The notes beneath the pieces were generated by a model. That model saw only the letters and a list, made by a program, of their open reading frames with translations, searched no databases and was not told where the DNA came from. From Solihabitans fulvus (GTDB taxonomy: Bacteria; Actinomycetota; Actinomycetes; Mycobacteriales; Pseudonocardiaceae): a stretch of DNA of 64,000 nt. This document shows positions 8,517-18,110 of the stretch, piece by piece. A program made the translations under genes and the position numbers. Within the stretch, counting starts at the first letter, position 1, and every line of letters begins with the position of its first letter. The stretch is taken from NCBI RefSeq assembly GCF_008386585.1, contig NZ_VUOB01000023.1, forward strand, positions 60,514-124,513, in the 5' to 3' direction.

Positions 8517-8536
8517 TGTACCTACTAGTATGTACA
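8517..8536. promoter_or_regulatory. 20-bp operator-like palindrome before the DUF4865 gene
   Basis: TGTACCTACTAGTATGTACA is an inverted repeat with a single mismatched pair and a TACTAGTA centre. It lies 43 bp before ATG 8579. The size and symmetry fit a dimeric repressor, and the neighbouring HxlR gene is the obvious candidate. Confidence 0.6.
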
Positions 8537-8578
8537 TTCTGGTTGGCGAGAAGATCCCGACACGAGAACGGCCAGCTC

Positions 8579-9166
8579 ATGTACGCGATGCAGTACGAGA
8601 TCACCCTGCCCGCCGACTACGACATGGGCATCATCCGCAACCGGGTGGCCACCAGGGGGCACCTGCTCGACGACTTCGCCGGGCTCGGGCTCAAGGCGTA
8701 CCTCATGCGCGAGCGCGGCGTCGACGGCTCACCGGTCAACCAGTACGCGCCGTTCTACCTGTGGCACGCCGTCGACGGCATGAACCGCTTCCTGTGGGGC
8801 GGCGGGGGATTCCAGGGCATCGTGGCGGACTTCGGCCGGCCATCGGTGCTGAACTGGACCGGCGTGGCGCTGGAACGGGGTCCCGCCAACGCGACCGTCC
8901 CGCGCGCCGCGAGCCGGCACACCGAGCCGCTGCCCGCAGGCGCCGACCCCGTTGGCGCGGTGGAGCGCGCGCTCGCCGAGCTGGCCGACCACGCGGTAGG
9001 CGCGGGAGTGCACTCGGCCGCGCTGGCGATCAACCCGCAACACTGGGAGCTGACCCGCTTCACGTTGTGGGAGAACGAATCCCCGGCCACGGAGGAGAAG
9101 CGCTACCAGGTCCTGCACCTGTCGACGCCGCAGCTGGCCGACCTGCCGGCCGGCCGCGCCTGGTAG
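8579..9166 (+). CDS. DUF4865 family protein
   Basis: This 195-residue protein shows the DUF4865 signature: MQYEITLPADYDMGIIRNRV, then HLLDDFAGLGLKAYL, then SPVNQYAPFYLWH and FLWGGGGFQGIV. The family is a small alpha/beta fold of unknown function, usually next to a transcriptional regulator. ATG 8579 is chosen because MYAMQYEI is the family-like start; ATG 8588 is possible. The gene is convergent with the HxlR regulator (stop to stop only 10 bp) and has its own upstream palindrome. A role in sensing or modifying a reactive small molecule would be a guess. Confidence 0.8.
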   Translation: MYAMQYEITLPADYDMGIIRNRVATRGHLLDDFAGLGLKAYLMRERGVDGSPVNQYAPFYLWHAVDGMNRFLWGGGGFQGIVADFGRPSVLNWTGVALERGPANATVPRAASRHTEPLPAGADPVGAVERALAELADHAVGAGVHSAALAINPQHWELTRFTLWENESPATEEKRYQVLHLSTPQLADLPAGRAW

Positions 9167-9176
9167 CTGGGCGGTG

Positions 9177-9554
9177 TTAGTTGGCGCTGCGCAACGACAT
9201 CGACGCCTCGCGCGCGTCGAGCAGCTCGTCCCAGTGCTCCGCCGTCCACTCGCACGCGGCGGCCATCGGCCCGAGCATGCTGCGGCCGAGCGGGGTCAGC
9301 GCGTACTCGACGCGGCGCACCGGCGTCGGGTGCTCGGCGCGCGCGATCAGGCCGTCGCGTTCGAGGGCGCGCAGCGACTGCGTGAGCACCTTCGCGGTGA
9401 CGCCGCGCAGCGGCACACGCAGCTCGGAGAACCGCCGGGGGCCGTCCTCGAGGCAACGGATGATCAGGCCGGCCCACTTGTCACCGAAGCGGATCGGCGA
9501 CAGGTCCGACGGGCAGACCGGGTCGAACATGTCCGGGTCAAGTGGCGTGGTCAC
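9177..9554 (-). CDS. HxlR-family transcriptional regulator
   Basis: This 125-residue winged-helix protein has the HxlR pattern: FGDKWAGLIIRCLEDGPRRF, then FSELRVPLRGVTAKVLTQSL (recognition region) and LERDGLIAR, then YALTPLGRSM. A conserved-type cysteine (DPVCPSD) lies in the N-terminal arm, which in HxlR/YodB members can sense thiol-reactive compounds. The start is GTG 9554. The gene is divergent from the NmrA-like oxidoreductase and convergent with DUF4865, so it probably controls one or both. Operator-like repeats are seen on both sides. Confidence 0.88.
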   Translation of the reverse strand: MTTPLDPDMFDPVCPSDLSPIRFGDKWAGLIIRCLEDGPRRFSELRVPLRGVTAKVLTQSLRALERDGLIARAEHPTPVRRVEYALTPLGRSMLGPMAAACEWTAEHWDELLDAREASMSLRSAN

Positions 9555-9567
9555 GGCTCAACAGTAG

Positions 9568-9587
9568 TTGGTACCCCTTTGGTAACC
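9568..9587. promoter_or_regulatory. Direct repeat TTGGTA(A)CC between hxlR-type and NmrA-type genes
   Basis: TTGGTACC at 9568-9575 and TTGGTAACC at 9579-9587 are spaced 11 bp apart, about one helical turn, in the divergent intergenic region. They lie 14-33 bp upstream of the HxlR start. This is a candidate autoregulatory site. Confidence 0.4.
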
Positions 9588-9655
9588 GGGTGCCTGGCTA
9601 CCGTCCGGACAGCGGTCGGCGATCAGGCCCGGCCGCACGAACCGGAGGTGCACCG

Positions 9656-10303
9656 ATGGGCAGGATCATCGTTTTCGGCGCGGGTGGTCGGGCCGGGCGG
9701 GCGGCCGTCACGGAGGCGCGGCGGCGCGGCCACGAGGTGACCGCCGTCGTCAGGAACCCGGCGGGGCACCAGGATCTCGCCGAGGATGGCGTCCGGCTCG
9801 TCGCGGGCGATGTCACCGACGCCGCCAGGATCGCCGAGGCCGCCGCGGGCCACGACGCGGCGATCACCGCGGCGGTCGACCTCACCGCGCGGTTCGAGGA
9901 GTTCTTCACCGGGGCGGCCCGCGCCCTGCTCGACGGGCTGAGCAAGGCCGGGGTCGGCAGGCTGGTCGCGGTCGGCCTCGCCTCCGTCCTGGAGACGTCG
10001 TCCGGGGCGCTGTTGATGGACACGCCCGGCTACCCGCAGGAGTACCGCGCCTTCTACCTCGGGCACGCGGCCGGCGTGCGGGCACTCGGAGCGGCGGCGA
10101 CCGAGGTCGACTGGGTGGTCCTCAGCCCGGCAGGCGACTTCGACCACGGCGGCCCGCGCACCGGCGGCTACCGCCTCGCCCCTGCGGCGGCGGACAGCCG
10201 GATCTCCTACGCCGACTTCGCGATCGCGCTGCTCGACGAGGTCGACTCGCCGAAACACCACGGCGGCCATCTCGGCGTCGAGACGGCCGGAGCGAGCGTC
10301 TGA
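9656..10303 (+). CDS. NmrA-like NAD(P)-binding oxidoreductase
   Basis: This 215-residue short Rossmann protein begins IIVFGAGGRAGRAAVTEA, a GxxGxxG dinucleotide motif at residues 7-14. It continues with RRGHEVTAVVRNP and DVTDAARIAEAA, the pattern of NmrA/SDR-a5 proteins. ATG 9656 has GGAGG eight bases upstream (ACCGGAGGTGCACCG). The catalytic YxxxK of classical SDRs is not evident. It lies divergent from the HxlR regulator, an arrangement common for quinone or NAD(P)H-linked detoxification proteins. A reducing or redox-sensing role is likely. Confidence 0.85.
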   Translation: MGRIIVFGAGGRAGRAAVTEARRRGHEVTAVVRNPAGHQDLAEDGVRLVAGDVTDAARIAEAAAGHDAAITAAVDLTARFEEFFTGAARALLDGLSKAGVGRLVAVGLASVLETSSGALLMDTPGYPQEYRAFYLGHAAGVRALGAAATEVDWVVLSPAGDFDHGGPRTGGYRLAPAAADSRISYADFAIALLDEVDSPKHHGGHLGVETAGASV

Positions 10304-10313
10304 GAACTCAGGT

Positions 10314-10339
10314 GGCTGGCCCGCTGGTGCGGGCCAGCC
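10314..10339. terminator. Terminator hairpin after the NmrA-like gene
   Basis: Perfect 11-bp stem GGCTGGCCCGC (10314-10324) pairs with 10329-10339, with a 4-nt loop. It lies 11 bp after the stop at 10303. Confidence 0.75.
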
Positions 10340-10391
10340 TGCACCTTTCCATGGCGTTGCGACCGTAATCATCCGCTGCGATGCTGCCTGG

Positions 10392-10871
10392 ATGACCAGG
10401 CAAGAGCTGGATCGACAGATCCGCACGGCCGCAGCGGCCGACGCGGCCACCGTTGCCACGCTGTTGGACGCCTTCAATCGCGAATTCGACACGCCCACAC
10501 CGGGAATCGAGATCCTCACCGCACGCCTGCGTCGCACCCTGACCGGCGGTGACCTGGTTGCCCTGCTGAGCGGCAACCCGGCCACCGGCGTCGCGGTCGT
10601 CTCCTTCCGCCCCGCCGTGTGGACCGACGGACCGGTGGCCCTGCTGGAGGAGCTGTACGTCCAGCCCGCCCTGCGCCGCCACCGCCTCGGCCACGCCCTG
10701 CTGGAAGCCACCTGTCACCTGGCCCGCACCCGCGGTGCCGAGGAACTACAGATCAACGTCGACGGCGTCGACACCGACGCCCGCCGCTTCTACGAAGCCC
10801 ACGGCTTCCGCCACACCGAACCAGGTGCACCCGAACCGATGTACTTCTACTACCGCGACCTCACCGACTGA
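10392..10871 (+). CDS. GNAT-family N-acetyltransferase
   Basis: This 159-residue single-domain GNAT carries the acetyl-CoA-binding motif A in LEELYVQPALRRHRLGHALL (R-x-x-R-L-G-H) and the C-terminal ARRFYEAHGFRHTEP motif B. The substrate is not predictable from the sequence. It stands between a terminator and a convergent second GNAT gene, with the two stops 13 bp apart. Confidence 0.85.
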   Translation: MTRQELDRQIRTAAAADAATVATLLDAFNREFDTPTPGIEILTARLRRTLTGGDLVALLSGNPATGVAVVSFRPAVWTDGPVALLEELYVQPALRRHRLGHALLEATCHLARTRGAEELQINVDGVDTDARRFYEAHGFRHTEPGAPEPMYFYYRDLTD

Positions 10872-10883
10872 ACGCCGACGGGA

Positions 10884-11564
10884 TCAACCCGTGGCGGCCC
10901 TGGCGTTCCTGGCGATCAGGATGGTCGCGCGGCGCACCCAGCCCAACGCCGAATACAGGTGCTGGCCGTCCGCGCTGGCAATCAGCAACCCGGCCGTCGC
11001 GCCCCGCTCGCGCGCCCGCAGCACGAGGGCGCTCATCACCACGCTGGCCAGGCCGAGGCGCCGGTGCTCGGGGTCGGTGCGGATGTTGTGCGCGACGGCC
11101 TCGGTTCCGGCGACGCCCATGGTGCCCCTGGCCGCCACCGTCCCGGACGCGTCCCTGACCTCGGCCTCGATCACCGGCCCCGCCACCGTGGTGGTGACGG
11201 CGTACGGCTCGGGGGCGGCCTGCGTCGGGTGCCCGGCCAGGTCGGTGGTCATCAGCCACTCCGGCCGGTCCAGCAGCGTCAGCCCGGCGGCCAGCAGCAC
11301 CGCCGTGGCCTCCTCGGGACGGTTGGTCGGCACGGTGAGCCAGTCGGCGTCGGCCGAGGCGGCGACCTCCTCGGCGAGGTCCCGCAGCGAGTCGGGGTCC
11401 TCGTCCGGGCGCACCGCGACGACCTCGCGGTGCCGGCCGGGCTGCCCGAGGACGACGTGCAGCCCGCCGCGCGCCTCCGCTGCCGGCGCGAGGCCCTTGG
11501 CCAGCCCCCATCCCAGCTGCCACTGGCGCACGAGATCGGGCAGCGACACCACGAGTTCGGTCAT
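10884..11564 (-). CDS. GNAT-family N-acetyltransferase (two-part)
   Basis: This 226-residue protein has a variable N-terminal half, DLVRQWQLGWGLAKG then VRPDEDPDSLRDLAE. The C-terminal GNAT half contains AVAHNIRTDPEHRRLGLASVV (motif A R-R-L-G-L) in overlapping parts and ending HLYSALGWVRRATI. It is convergent with the smaller GNAT at 10392-10871. The substrate is unknown. Confidence 0.82.
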   Translation of the reverse strand: MTELVVSLPDLVRQWQLGWGLAKGLAPAAEARGGLHVVLGQPGRHREVVAVRPDEDPDSLRDLAEEVAASADADWLTVPTNRPEEATAVLLAAGLTLLDRPEWLMTTDLAGHPTQAAPEPYAVTTTVAGPVIEAEVRDASGTVAARGTMGVAGTEAVAHNIRTDPEHRRLGLASVVMSALVLRARERGATAGLLIASADGQHLYSALGWVRRATILIARNARAATG

Positions 11565-11614
11565 GACCCGAGCAGATCACACAAGCCCGACAACGATGTC
11601 CCTGCCGTCCCGAA

Positions 11615-12121
11615 TCACGCTCCGACGGTCCCGTCGACTCCCTCGCGCAGGAGGTCGGCGTGGCCGTTGTGCCTGGCGTACTCGTGCATCATGTGCAGCA
11701 TCACCAGCCGGAGCGACACGTCCTCGCCCCAGCGCGGCTGGTGGCCGATGACGTCGAGGGACTCCGCCTCCCGCTCGATCCGGCGGGAGTGCTCGACCTC
11801 CGCCTGCCAGGCCGCGAAGGCCTCGGACCGCGTCGACGCGCTCGCGTCGTAGGCGACCTGGTAGTCCATCTCGTCGGACCACACGAGCGGGATGTCCTCG
11901 CGGTTGATCACGCGGCGGAACCAGGTGCGCTCCACCTCGGCCATGTGCCGCACCAGGCCGAGCAGCGACAGCGTCGACGGCGGCATCGACTGCTCGCGCA
12001 GTTCGTCGTCGGTCAGGCCGTCGCACTTCATCGACAGCGTCGCGCGATGGAAGTCGAGGAAGGCGCGCATCATCTCGCGCTCGTCCGCGATGCTGGGCGG
12101 GCCGATTCGTTCGGTGGTCAC
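11615..12121 (-). CDS. DinB-fold protein (DUF664), thiol-transferase superfamily
   Basis: This 168-residue protein has the DinB/YfiT four-helix pattern. The N-terminal histidine is in LLGLVRHMAEVERTWF, and the two C-terminal histidines are in MLHMMHEYARHNGHADLLRE. These three histidines form the metal site in this superfamily, whose actinobacterial members include mycothiol-dependent transferases. Start GTG 12121 (VTTERIGPP) is followed directly by the family core. It is one of two DUF664 paralogues in this stretch; the other is at 13155-13721. Confidence 0.85.
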   Translation of the reverse strand: MTTERIGPPSIADEREMMRAFLDFHRATLSMKCDGLTDDELREQSMPPSTLSLLGLVRHMAEVERTWFRRVINREDIPLVWSDEMDYQVAYDASASTRSEAFAAWQAEVEHSRRIEREAESLDVIGHQPRWGEDVSLRLVMLHMMHEYARHNGHADLLREGVDGTVGA

Positions 12122-12156
12122 GGCGGACGCTTCCCTTCGACGACGAAGGTTCCACC

Positions 12157-12681
12157 CTATGTTGCGTCGTCGTTTCGCCCCAACGCGGTTTCCAGCAGCA
12201 GCACCGCGTGTTCGTCGCCGTCCCGCGTCGGTTGGCGGGTGAGCCCGGCGCGCTCCGCGACCGTGATGGCCGCGGTGTTCCATGGCCGGGTTTCCACCAG
12301 GACCGGCCACCCGGGGTGCACCGAGGAACCCGCTGCGACGGCCTCGCGCGCGGTCTCCGTCGCGATGCCCAGCCCCCGGAAAGCCGGGTCGACGCGGTAG
12401 TAGAGGTTCCAGCAGCGCCGGTCCCGCCAGAGCTTGGGCTGGACGCCGCCGAAGCCCGCGACCTGCCCGAGGAACTCGATGGCCCAGTAGCCGAGTTCGC
12501 CGCGATCCCACACGCGCGCGAAGTCGGCGAGGTAGCCGGCGGAGCTCGCCACGGCCGGCGGTTCGCGCGGCGGCTCCTCGGCAGCCCGCAGCGCGGTTTC
12601 GAGCGCGACGAACGCGTCGAGGTCCGCCATGGTGACGCGACGCAGGCGCAGCCGAGCCGTGGTCCGCTCCAGGGAAGCCAT
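12157..12681 (-). CDS. GNAT-family acetyltransferase (RimJ/RimL type)
   Basis: This 174-residue protein begins with the RimJ-like strand RTTARLRLRRVTMADLDAF and contains YYRVDPAFRGLGIATETA (motif A) and PWNTAAITVAERAGL (motif B, N-x-x-x-x-x-x-E-x-x-G). The start is ATG 12681. It lies 35 bp upstream of the DinB-fold gene on the same strand and may be co-transcribed with it. The substrate is unknown; the fold fits N-terminal or small-molecule acetylation. Confidence 0.87.
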   Translation of the reverse strand: MASLERTTARLRLRRVTMADLDAFVALETALRAAEEPPREPPAVASSAGYLADFARVWDRGELGYWAIEFLGQVAGFGGVQPKLWRDRRCWNLYYRVDPAFRGLGIATETAREAVAAGSSVHPGWPVLVETRPWNTAAITVAERAGLTRQPTRDGDEHAVLLLETALGRNDDAT

Positions 12682-12731
12682 GGGGGAGAAGGTAATCCTC
12701 GTCCGGTGGCGAGGGCGTCCTGACCCGACCG

Positions 12732-13043
12732 CTATCGACCGGCCGCCCTGCCCTGGCCGAACTCCTCCGGCCGCAGGATCACGATCCCGCGATCCAGGTC
12801 GACCCCGTTCCTCGGCGGGGCGCCCTGGGCCTCCTCCTCGCGCATCATCGACATCGAGTCCCGGTGGTCGAGCTCGACGCGCTTCGTGCCGTAGAAGATC
12901 GCCGTGTACTCGTCGATGTAGGTCCCCGACAGCCGGGGCTTGGTGCGCTTCCTGCGCCGGTCCCGCATCAGCTCGTACGCGCCGACGACGACCAACAGCA
13001 CCATCCAGCCGGGAATGCTCCACTCGAACAGCGCAGCCGCCAT
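12732..13043 (-). CDS. Small membrane protein (DUF6191-like)
   Basis: This 103-residue protein has one N-terminal membrane segment (IPGWMVLLVVVGAYELM), then a basic stretch (RDRRRKRTKPRLSGTYIDE) and an acidic C-terminal tail with DHRDSMSMMREEEAQGAPP. This layout is typical of the small actinobacterial DUF6191 proteins of unknown function. It probably sits in the cytoplasmic membrane with its C-terminus inside. Confidence 0.65.
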   Translation of the reverse strand: MAAALFEWSIPGWMVLLVVVGAYELMRDRRRKRTKPRLSGTYIDEYTAIFYGTKRVELDHRDSMSMMREEEAQGAPPRNGVDLDRGIVILRPEEFGQGRAAGR

Positions 13044-13154
13044 GCACCCGTAACGTCCATGCGCCCGAAGGAGTTCCGCGTCGCGAGCCGCCGCGGTACA
13101 CGGACGCTGACCGGCGGAGGCGCGCTACCTCGCCGACTGCGGCCGACGACGGGG

Positions 13155-13721
13155 TCAGCCGACCCTGGCGCGCCAGCCGGCCGGCGGGTCCTCACCGACG
13201 CGCCCGTCGATGGCCTCGCGGAGCAGGTCGGCGTGGCCGGTGTGCCGGCCGTACTCCTCGATCAGGTCGCACACCAGGCGCCGCAGGCTGGCGCGGCGGC
13301 CGTCGGGCCACGCAAGATGGACGAGCTGGTCGAGTCCGCCGTCGGCCAGGGCGGCGTCGAGCCTGGCCCTGGACCGTTCGACGGTGTCGTCCCAGAGCGC
13401 GTAGAGCTGTTCCGGGGTGTCGTCGGCGGCCGAGTCGAAGTCCCAGTCGGGGTCGGTGGCCCAGTCGACGGCGTGCCACGGCGCGCCGACCGGCGCACCG
13501 CTGAGCTTGGTGCTGAACATCTGATCCTCGGCGCGCGCCAGGTGCTTGAGCAGGCCGCCGAGGGTCAGCGAGGAGGCACCGACGGAGGTCCGCAGCCCAG
13601 CCGGGTCGAGGTCGTCGGCCTTCCAGCGGAAGGTCGTGCGCAGACGCTCCAACGCGCCGACGAGGTGCTCGACCTCGGTGCCGGCGAGGGGCGGTTCCCA
13701 GGGGCGCTCGTTGTCGGTCAT
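13155..13721 (-). CDS. DinB-fold protein (DUF664), second copy
   Basis: This 188-residue protein has histidine in LGGLLKHLARAEDQMF and the paired C-terminal site LIEEYGRHTGHADLLREAID, almost the same tail as the DUF664 protein at 11615-12121. It is likely a metal-dependent thiol (mycothiol) transferase-type protein with unknown substrate. Start ATG 13721 lies 117 bp from the divergent TetR gene, and the large palindrome between them may control both. Confidence 0.85.
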   Translation of the reverse strand: MTDNERPWEPPLAGTEVEHLVGALERLRTTFRWKADDLDPAGLRTSVGASSLTLGGLLKHLARAEDQMFSTKLSGAPVGAPWHAVDWATDPDWDFDSAADDTPEQLYALWDDTVERSRARLDAALADGGLDQLVHLAWPDGRRASLRRLVCDLIEEYGRHTGHADLLREAIDGRVGEDPPAGWRARVG

Positions 13722-13788
13722 GGCGGCACCGTAGGTCTCATTGCGGACGTTCCGCTTCCGGAAGCCGTCGGATCCGTGTGGTCCGACA

Positions 13789-13818
13789 ACTAAAAAGCAG
13801 TCTTGACTGTTTGTTAGT
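13789..13818. promoter_or_regulatory. 30-bp TetR-type operator palindrome
   Basis: The arms at 13789-13803 and 13804-13818 match at about 13 of 15 positions. Blocks ACTAA, AA and CAGTC are mirrored by GACTG, TT and TTAGT around the centre TT. A TTGACT hexamer lies inside. It is placed 20 bp before the TetR start and 68 bp before the divergent DinB start, so it is the likely autoregulatory operator for the catabolic operon. Confidence 0.72.
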
Positions 13819-13838
13819 GAGCCAGCACACTCGAACCC

Positions 13839-14450
13839 GTGGTGACCGAGACGAGGCAACGGCAGGCGGACCGCAGTCGCGAGACCCGGCGCAAGCTGAT
13901 GGTCGCGACCGTGGAGTGCCTGGTGGAGCGCGGCTGGTCGGGCACGACGACGACGCTGGTCGCGGAGCGGGCCGGGGTGTCTCGCGGCGCGCAGCTGCAC
14001 CACTTCCGGACCAGGGGCGAACTGGTCGCCGCCGCCGTGGAGCACGTCGGTGCGGAGAGCGTCCAGCACCTCAAGGCCAGGGCCGAGCAGGTCGCCGACG
14101 CGGCCGACCGGACCACCGCCGTGGTCACGCTGATCGCGGACTTCTTCGCCAGCGACCTGTTCACCGCGGCCCTCGAACTGTGGGTGGCCGCGCGCACCGA
14201 TCCCGAGCTGAGGACCGTGGTCGTGCCGCTGGAGGTCCGGCTCGGCCGAGAGACCCACCGGCTGACGGTCGAACTGCTCGGTGCCGACGAGGCGCGGCCC
14301 GGCGTGCGCGAGGCGGTGCAGGCCACGCTCGACCTCTGCCGGGGGCTCGCGCTCGCCAACCAGCTCACCGACGACAGCAAACGACGCGCCCGCATCGTCC
14401 GGCAGTGGGCGGCCATGGTGGACCAGGAACTGGGAAGGGCTGGCACATGA
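13839..14450 (+). CDS. TetR-family regulator of the catabolic operon
   Basis: This 203-residue protein has an N-terminal HTH: RSRETRRKLMVATVECLVER, then TTTLVAERAGVSRGAQLHHF (recognition helix, with H-H-F in place of the usual Y-H-H-F). A helical ligand domain follows, including LELWVAARTDPEL. The start is GTG 13839, with GTG 13842 also possible. Its stop overlaps the next gene (ATGA at 14447-14450), so it is the first gene of the operon. It should repress the operon from the 30-bp palindrome and respond to an acyl-CoA or the substrate acid. Confidence 0.9.
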   Translation: MVTETRQRQADRSRETRRKLMVATVECLVERGWSGTTTTLVAERAGVSRGAQLHHFRTRGELVAAAVEHVGAESVQHLKARAEQVADAADRTTAVVTLIADFFASDLFTAALELWVAARTDPELRTVVVPLEVRLGRETHRLTVELLGADEARPGVREAVQATLDLCRGLALANQLTDDSKRRARIVRQWAAMVDQELGRAGT

Positions 14451-15238
14451 TCGACGTCGCGACCGTGCTCGACGACCTCCGCGCCGAGGGCGAGGACCTG
14501 GACACGCTCGTCTCCGGCCTGCCCGACGACGCCTGGGGCACGCCGACCCCGGCGCAGGGCTGGAACATCGCGCACCAGATCTCGCACCTGGCTTGGACCG
14601 ACCGGGTCTCGGTGCTCGCCGTCACCGACGGGACCGCCTTCGCCGACTCCGTCCGGACGGCGATGAGCCGGTCGGCCGACTACGTCGAGTCGACCGCAGC
14701 CGAGGGCGCGGCGCTGCCGCCCGCCGAGCTGCTGGCCGACTGGCGGGGCCGCCGGGCCGGGCTCGCCGCCGCGTTGGCCGACGTGCCGCCGGGGGTCAAG
14801 ATCCCGTGGTTCGGGCCGCCGATGAGCCCCGCGTCGATGGCGACCGCGCGGATCATGGAGACCTGGGCGCACGGCCAGGACGTCGCGGACGCGCTCGGCG
14901 TGCGCAGGGAGCCGACCGCGCGGCTGCGACACATCTCGCACATCGGCATTCGCACCATGGGTTTCGTGTTCGCGCTGCACGACCTGCCCGCGCCGACAGA
15001 TCCCGTGCGGGTCGAGCTGACCGGTCCGGCGGGGGAGGCGTGGAGCTGGGGGCCGGAGGACGCGAACGACCGCGTCACCGGGTCGGCGGTGGACTTCTGC
15101 CTGTTGGCCACGCAACGCCGGCACCTCGACGACCTCGCACTGACCGTGCGCGGCGAGACCGCGGCCCGCTGGCTGCCGATCGCGCAGGCGTTCGCCGGTC
15201 CGCCTGGGGCCGGTAGGAAGGCAGGGCAGTTCGCGTGA
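14447..15238 (+). CDS. TIGR03084-family metal-binding protein (DinB/maleylpyruvate isomerase fold)
   Basis: This 263-residue protein has a DinB-like N-terminal domain with histidines in WNIAHQISHLAWTDRVSV and ETWAHGQDVADALG, the three-histidine metal site of the mycothiol-dependent maleylpyruvate isomerase superfamily. The C-terminal part shows VRVELTGPAGEAWSWG and AVDFCLLATQRRHLDDLAL. TIGR03084 proteins are found in actinobacterial acyl-CoA catabolic clusters next to AtuA-like genes, but their reaction is not established. It overlaps both neighbours by 4 bp. Confidence 0.87.
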   Translation: MIDVATVLDDLRAEGEDLDTLVSGLPDDAWGTPTPAQGWNIAHQISHLAWTDRVSVLAVTDGTAFADSVRTAMSRSADYVESTAAEGAALPPAELLADWRGRRAGLAAALADVPPGVKIPWFGPPMSPASMATARIMETWAHGQDVADALGVRREPTARLRHISHIGIRTMGFVFALHDLPAPTDPVRVELTGPAGEAWSWGPEDANDRVTGSAVDFCLLATQRRHLDDLALTVRGETAARWLPIAQAFAGPPGAGRKAGQFA

Positions 15239-16928
15239 TCGGCCGCGACCCCGACGTGCTGCGCGTCGGCAACGCCTCCGGTTTCTACGGCGACCGGTTC
15301 ACCGCGTTCCGGGAGATGCTGGAAGGCGGCAGGCTCGACGTCCTCACCGGCGACTACCTGGCCGAGCTGACCATGCTCATCCTTGGCCGGCAACGGATGA
15401 AGGACCCGACGCGGGGCTACGCGAGCACCTTCCTGCGTCAGCTGGAGGACGGCCTCTGGCTGGCGGTCGACAAGGGCGTCCGGATCGTGGCCAACGCAGG
15501 CGGCTTGAATCCGGCCGGGCTGGCCGACGCGGTCCGCGAGCTGGCCGACCGGGTCGGCCTGCGCGTGCAGGTCGCCCACGTCGAGGGCGACGACCTGCTC
15601 GACCGCGCCGACGAGCTGGGCTTTCCCGGTGTGCTGACCGCGAACGCCTACCTCGGAGGCTGGGGCATCGCGGAGTGTCTCGCGGCCGGCGCCGACGTGG
15701 TGGTGACCGGCCGGGTCACCGACGCGGCGCTGGTCGCCGGGCCCGCGGCGGCGCACTTCGGTTGGGACAGAAGGGACTGGGACGCGCTGGCCGGCGCGAC
15801 CGTGGCCGGCCACGTGCTGGAGTGCGGCCCGCAGGTGACCGGCGGCAACTTCGCGTTCTTCAAGGACCTGCCGAGCAAGGACGTGCCCGGCTTCCCGTTC
15901 GCCGAGCTGCACGCCGACGGCTCGGCCGTGATCACCAAGCACGCCGGCACCGGCGGCGCGGTCACCGTCGACACCGTCACCGCCCAGCTGCTCTACGAGA
16001 TCGCGGGCCCGAACTACGCGGGGCCGGACGTGGTCGCCCGGTTTGACACCGCTCGGCTGACCCAGGACGGCCCGGACCGGGTGCGGATCAGCGGCGTGCG
16101 CGGCACACCGCCGCCGCCGACCGCGAAGGTCTGCCTCAACACGCTCGGCGGCTTCCGCAACAGCGCCACGTTCGTGTTGTGCGGCCTGGACATCGAGGCC
16201 AAGGCCGACGTGGCGAGGCGGCAGCTGGAGGCCGCCGTCGGCGCGGACGGGCTGACCTGGACACTGGCCCGCACCGACCACCCCGACGCCGAGTCGGAGG
16301 AGACCGCGAGCGCGCTGCTGCACGTGACGATCAAGACCACGGAACCCAAGCGCGCCAAGGAGTTCTCCCGCGCCGGCATCGAGCTGGCGCTCGCGTCCTA
16401 CCCCGGCTTCCACGTCACCGCGCCGCCGTCGGACGGCACGCCGTTCGGCGTCTTCTCGGCCGCCCACGTCCCGCACGACGCGGTCGCGCACACCGCGGTG
16501 CTGCCGACCGGCCGCCGCGTGCCGGTGCCGCCGCCCGCCGAGACCAGGCCGCTGGACCAACCGGCCCCGGTGGCGCAGCCGCAGCCGCTCGCGGACGGCC
16601 CGACCCGCCGCGTCCCGTTGGGCCGCCTGGTCGGCGCGCGGTCCGGCGACAAGGGCGGCGACGCGAACCTCGGCGTGTGGGTGCGCGGCGACGACGCGTA
16701 CCGGTGGCTCGCGCACGAGCTGACCGTGCCCCGGCTGCGCGAACTGCTGCCGGAGGCCGCCGAGCTCGCCGTCGACCGGTACGAACTGCCCGAGCTGCGG
16801 GCGCTGAACTTCGTGCTGCACGGCATCCTCGGCGACGGCGTTGCGGCCTCCACGCGGTTCGACCCGCAGGCCAAGGCGCTCGGCGAGTGGCTGCGGTCGC
16901 GGCTGGTCGACATCCCGGAGGTGCTGCT

Positions 16929-16932
<4 letters not shown>
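15235..16932 (+). CDS. AtuA-like protein (DUF1446, acyclic terpene utilisation)
   Basis: This 565-residue protein has the DUF1446 N-terminal signature (LRVGNASGFYGDRFTAFREM, then GDYLAELTMLILGRQ) and the C-terminal AtuA part (GRLVGARSGDKGGDANLGVW). AtuA is required for citronellol/geraniol degradation in Pseudomonas, but its catalytic role is unknown. M. tuberculosis Rv0976c is a homologue next to fadE13-accD2-accA2. Start GTG 15235 overlaps the previous stop, and the stop overlaps the next GTG. The length fits the full two-part family form. Confidence 0.88.

Positions 16933-18106
<1,174 letters not shown>

Positions 18107-18110
<4 letters not shown>

Noticed and set aside
5833..8604. A 923-residue open frame antisense to the AfsR-like gene
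   Set aside because: It mirrors codon bias of the sense gene and has no recognisable domain, so it is a GC-driven shadow.
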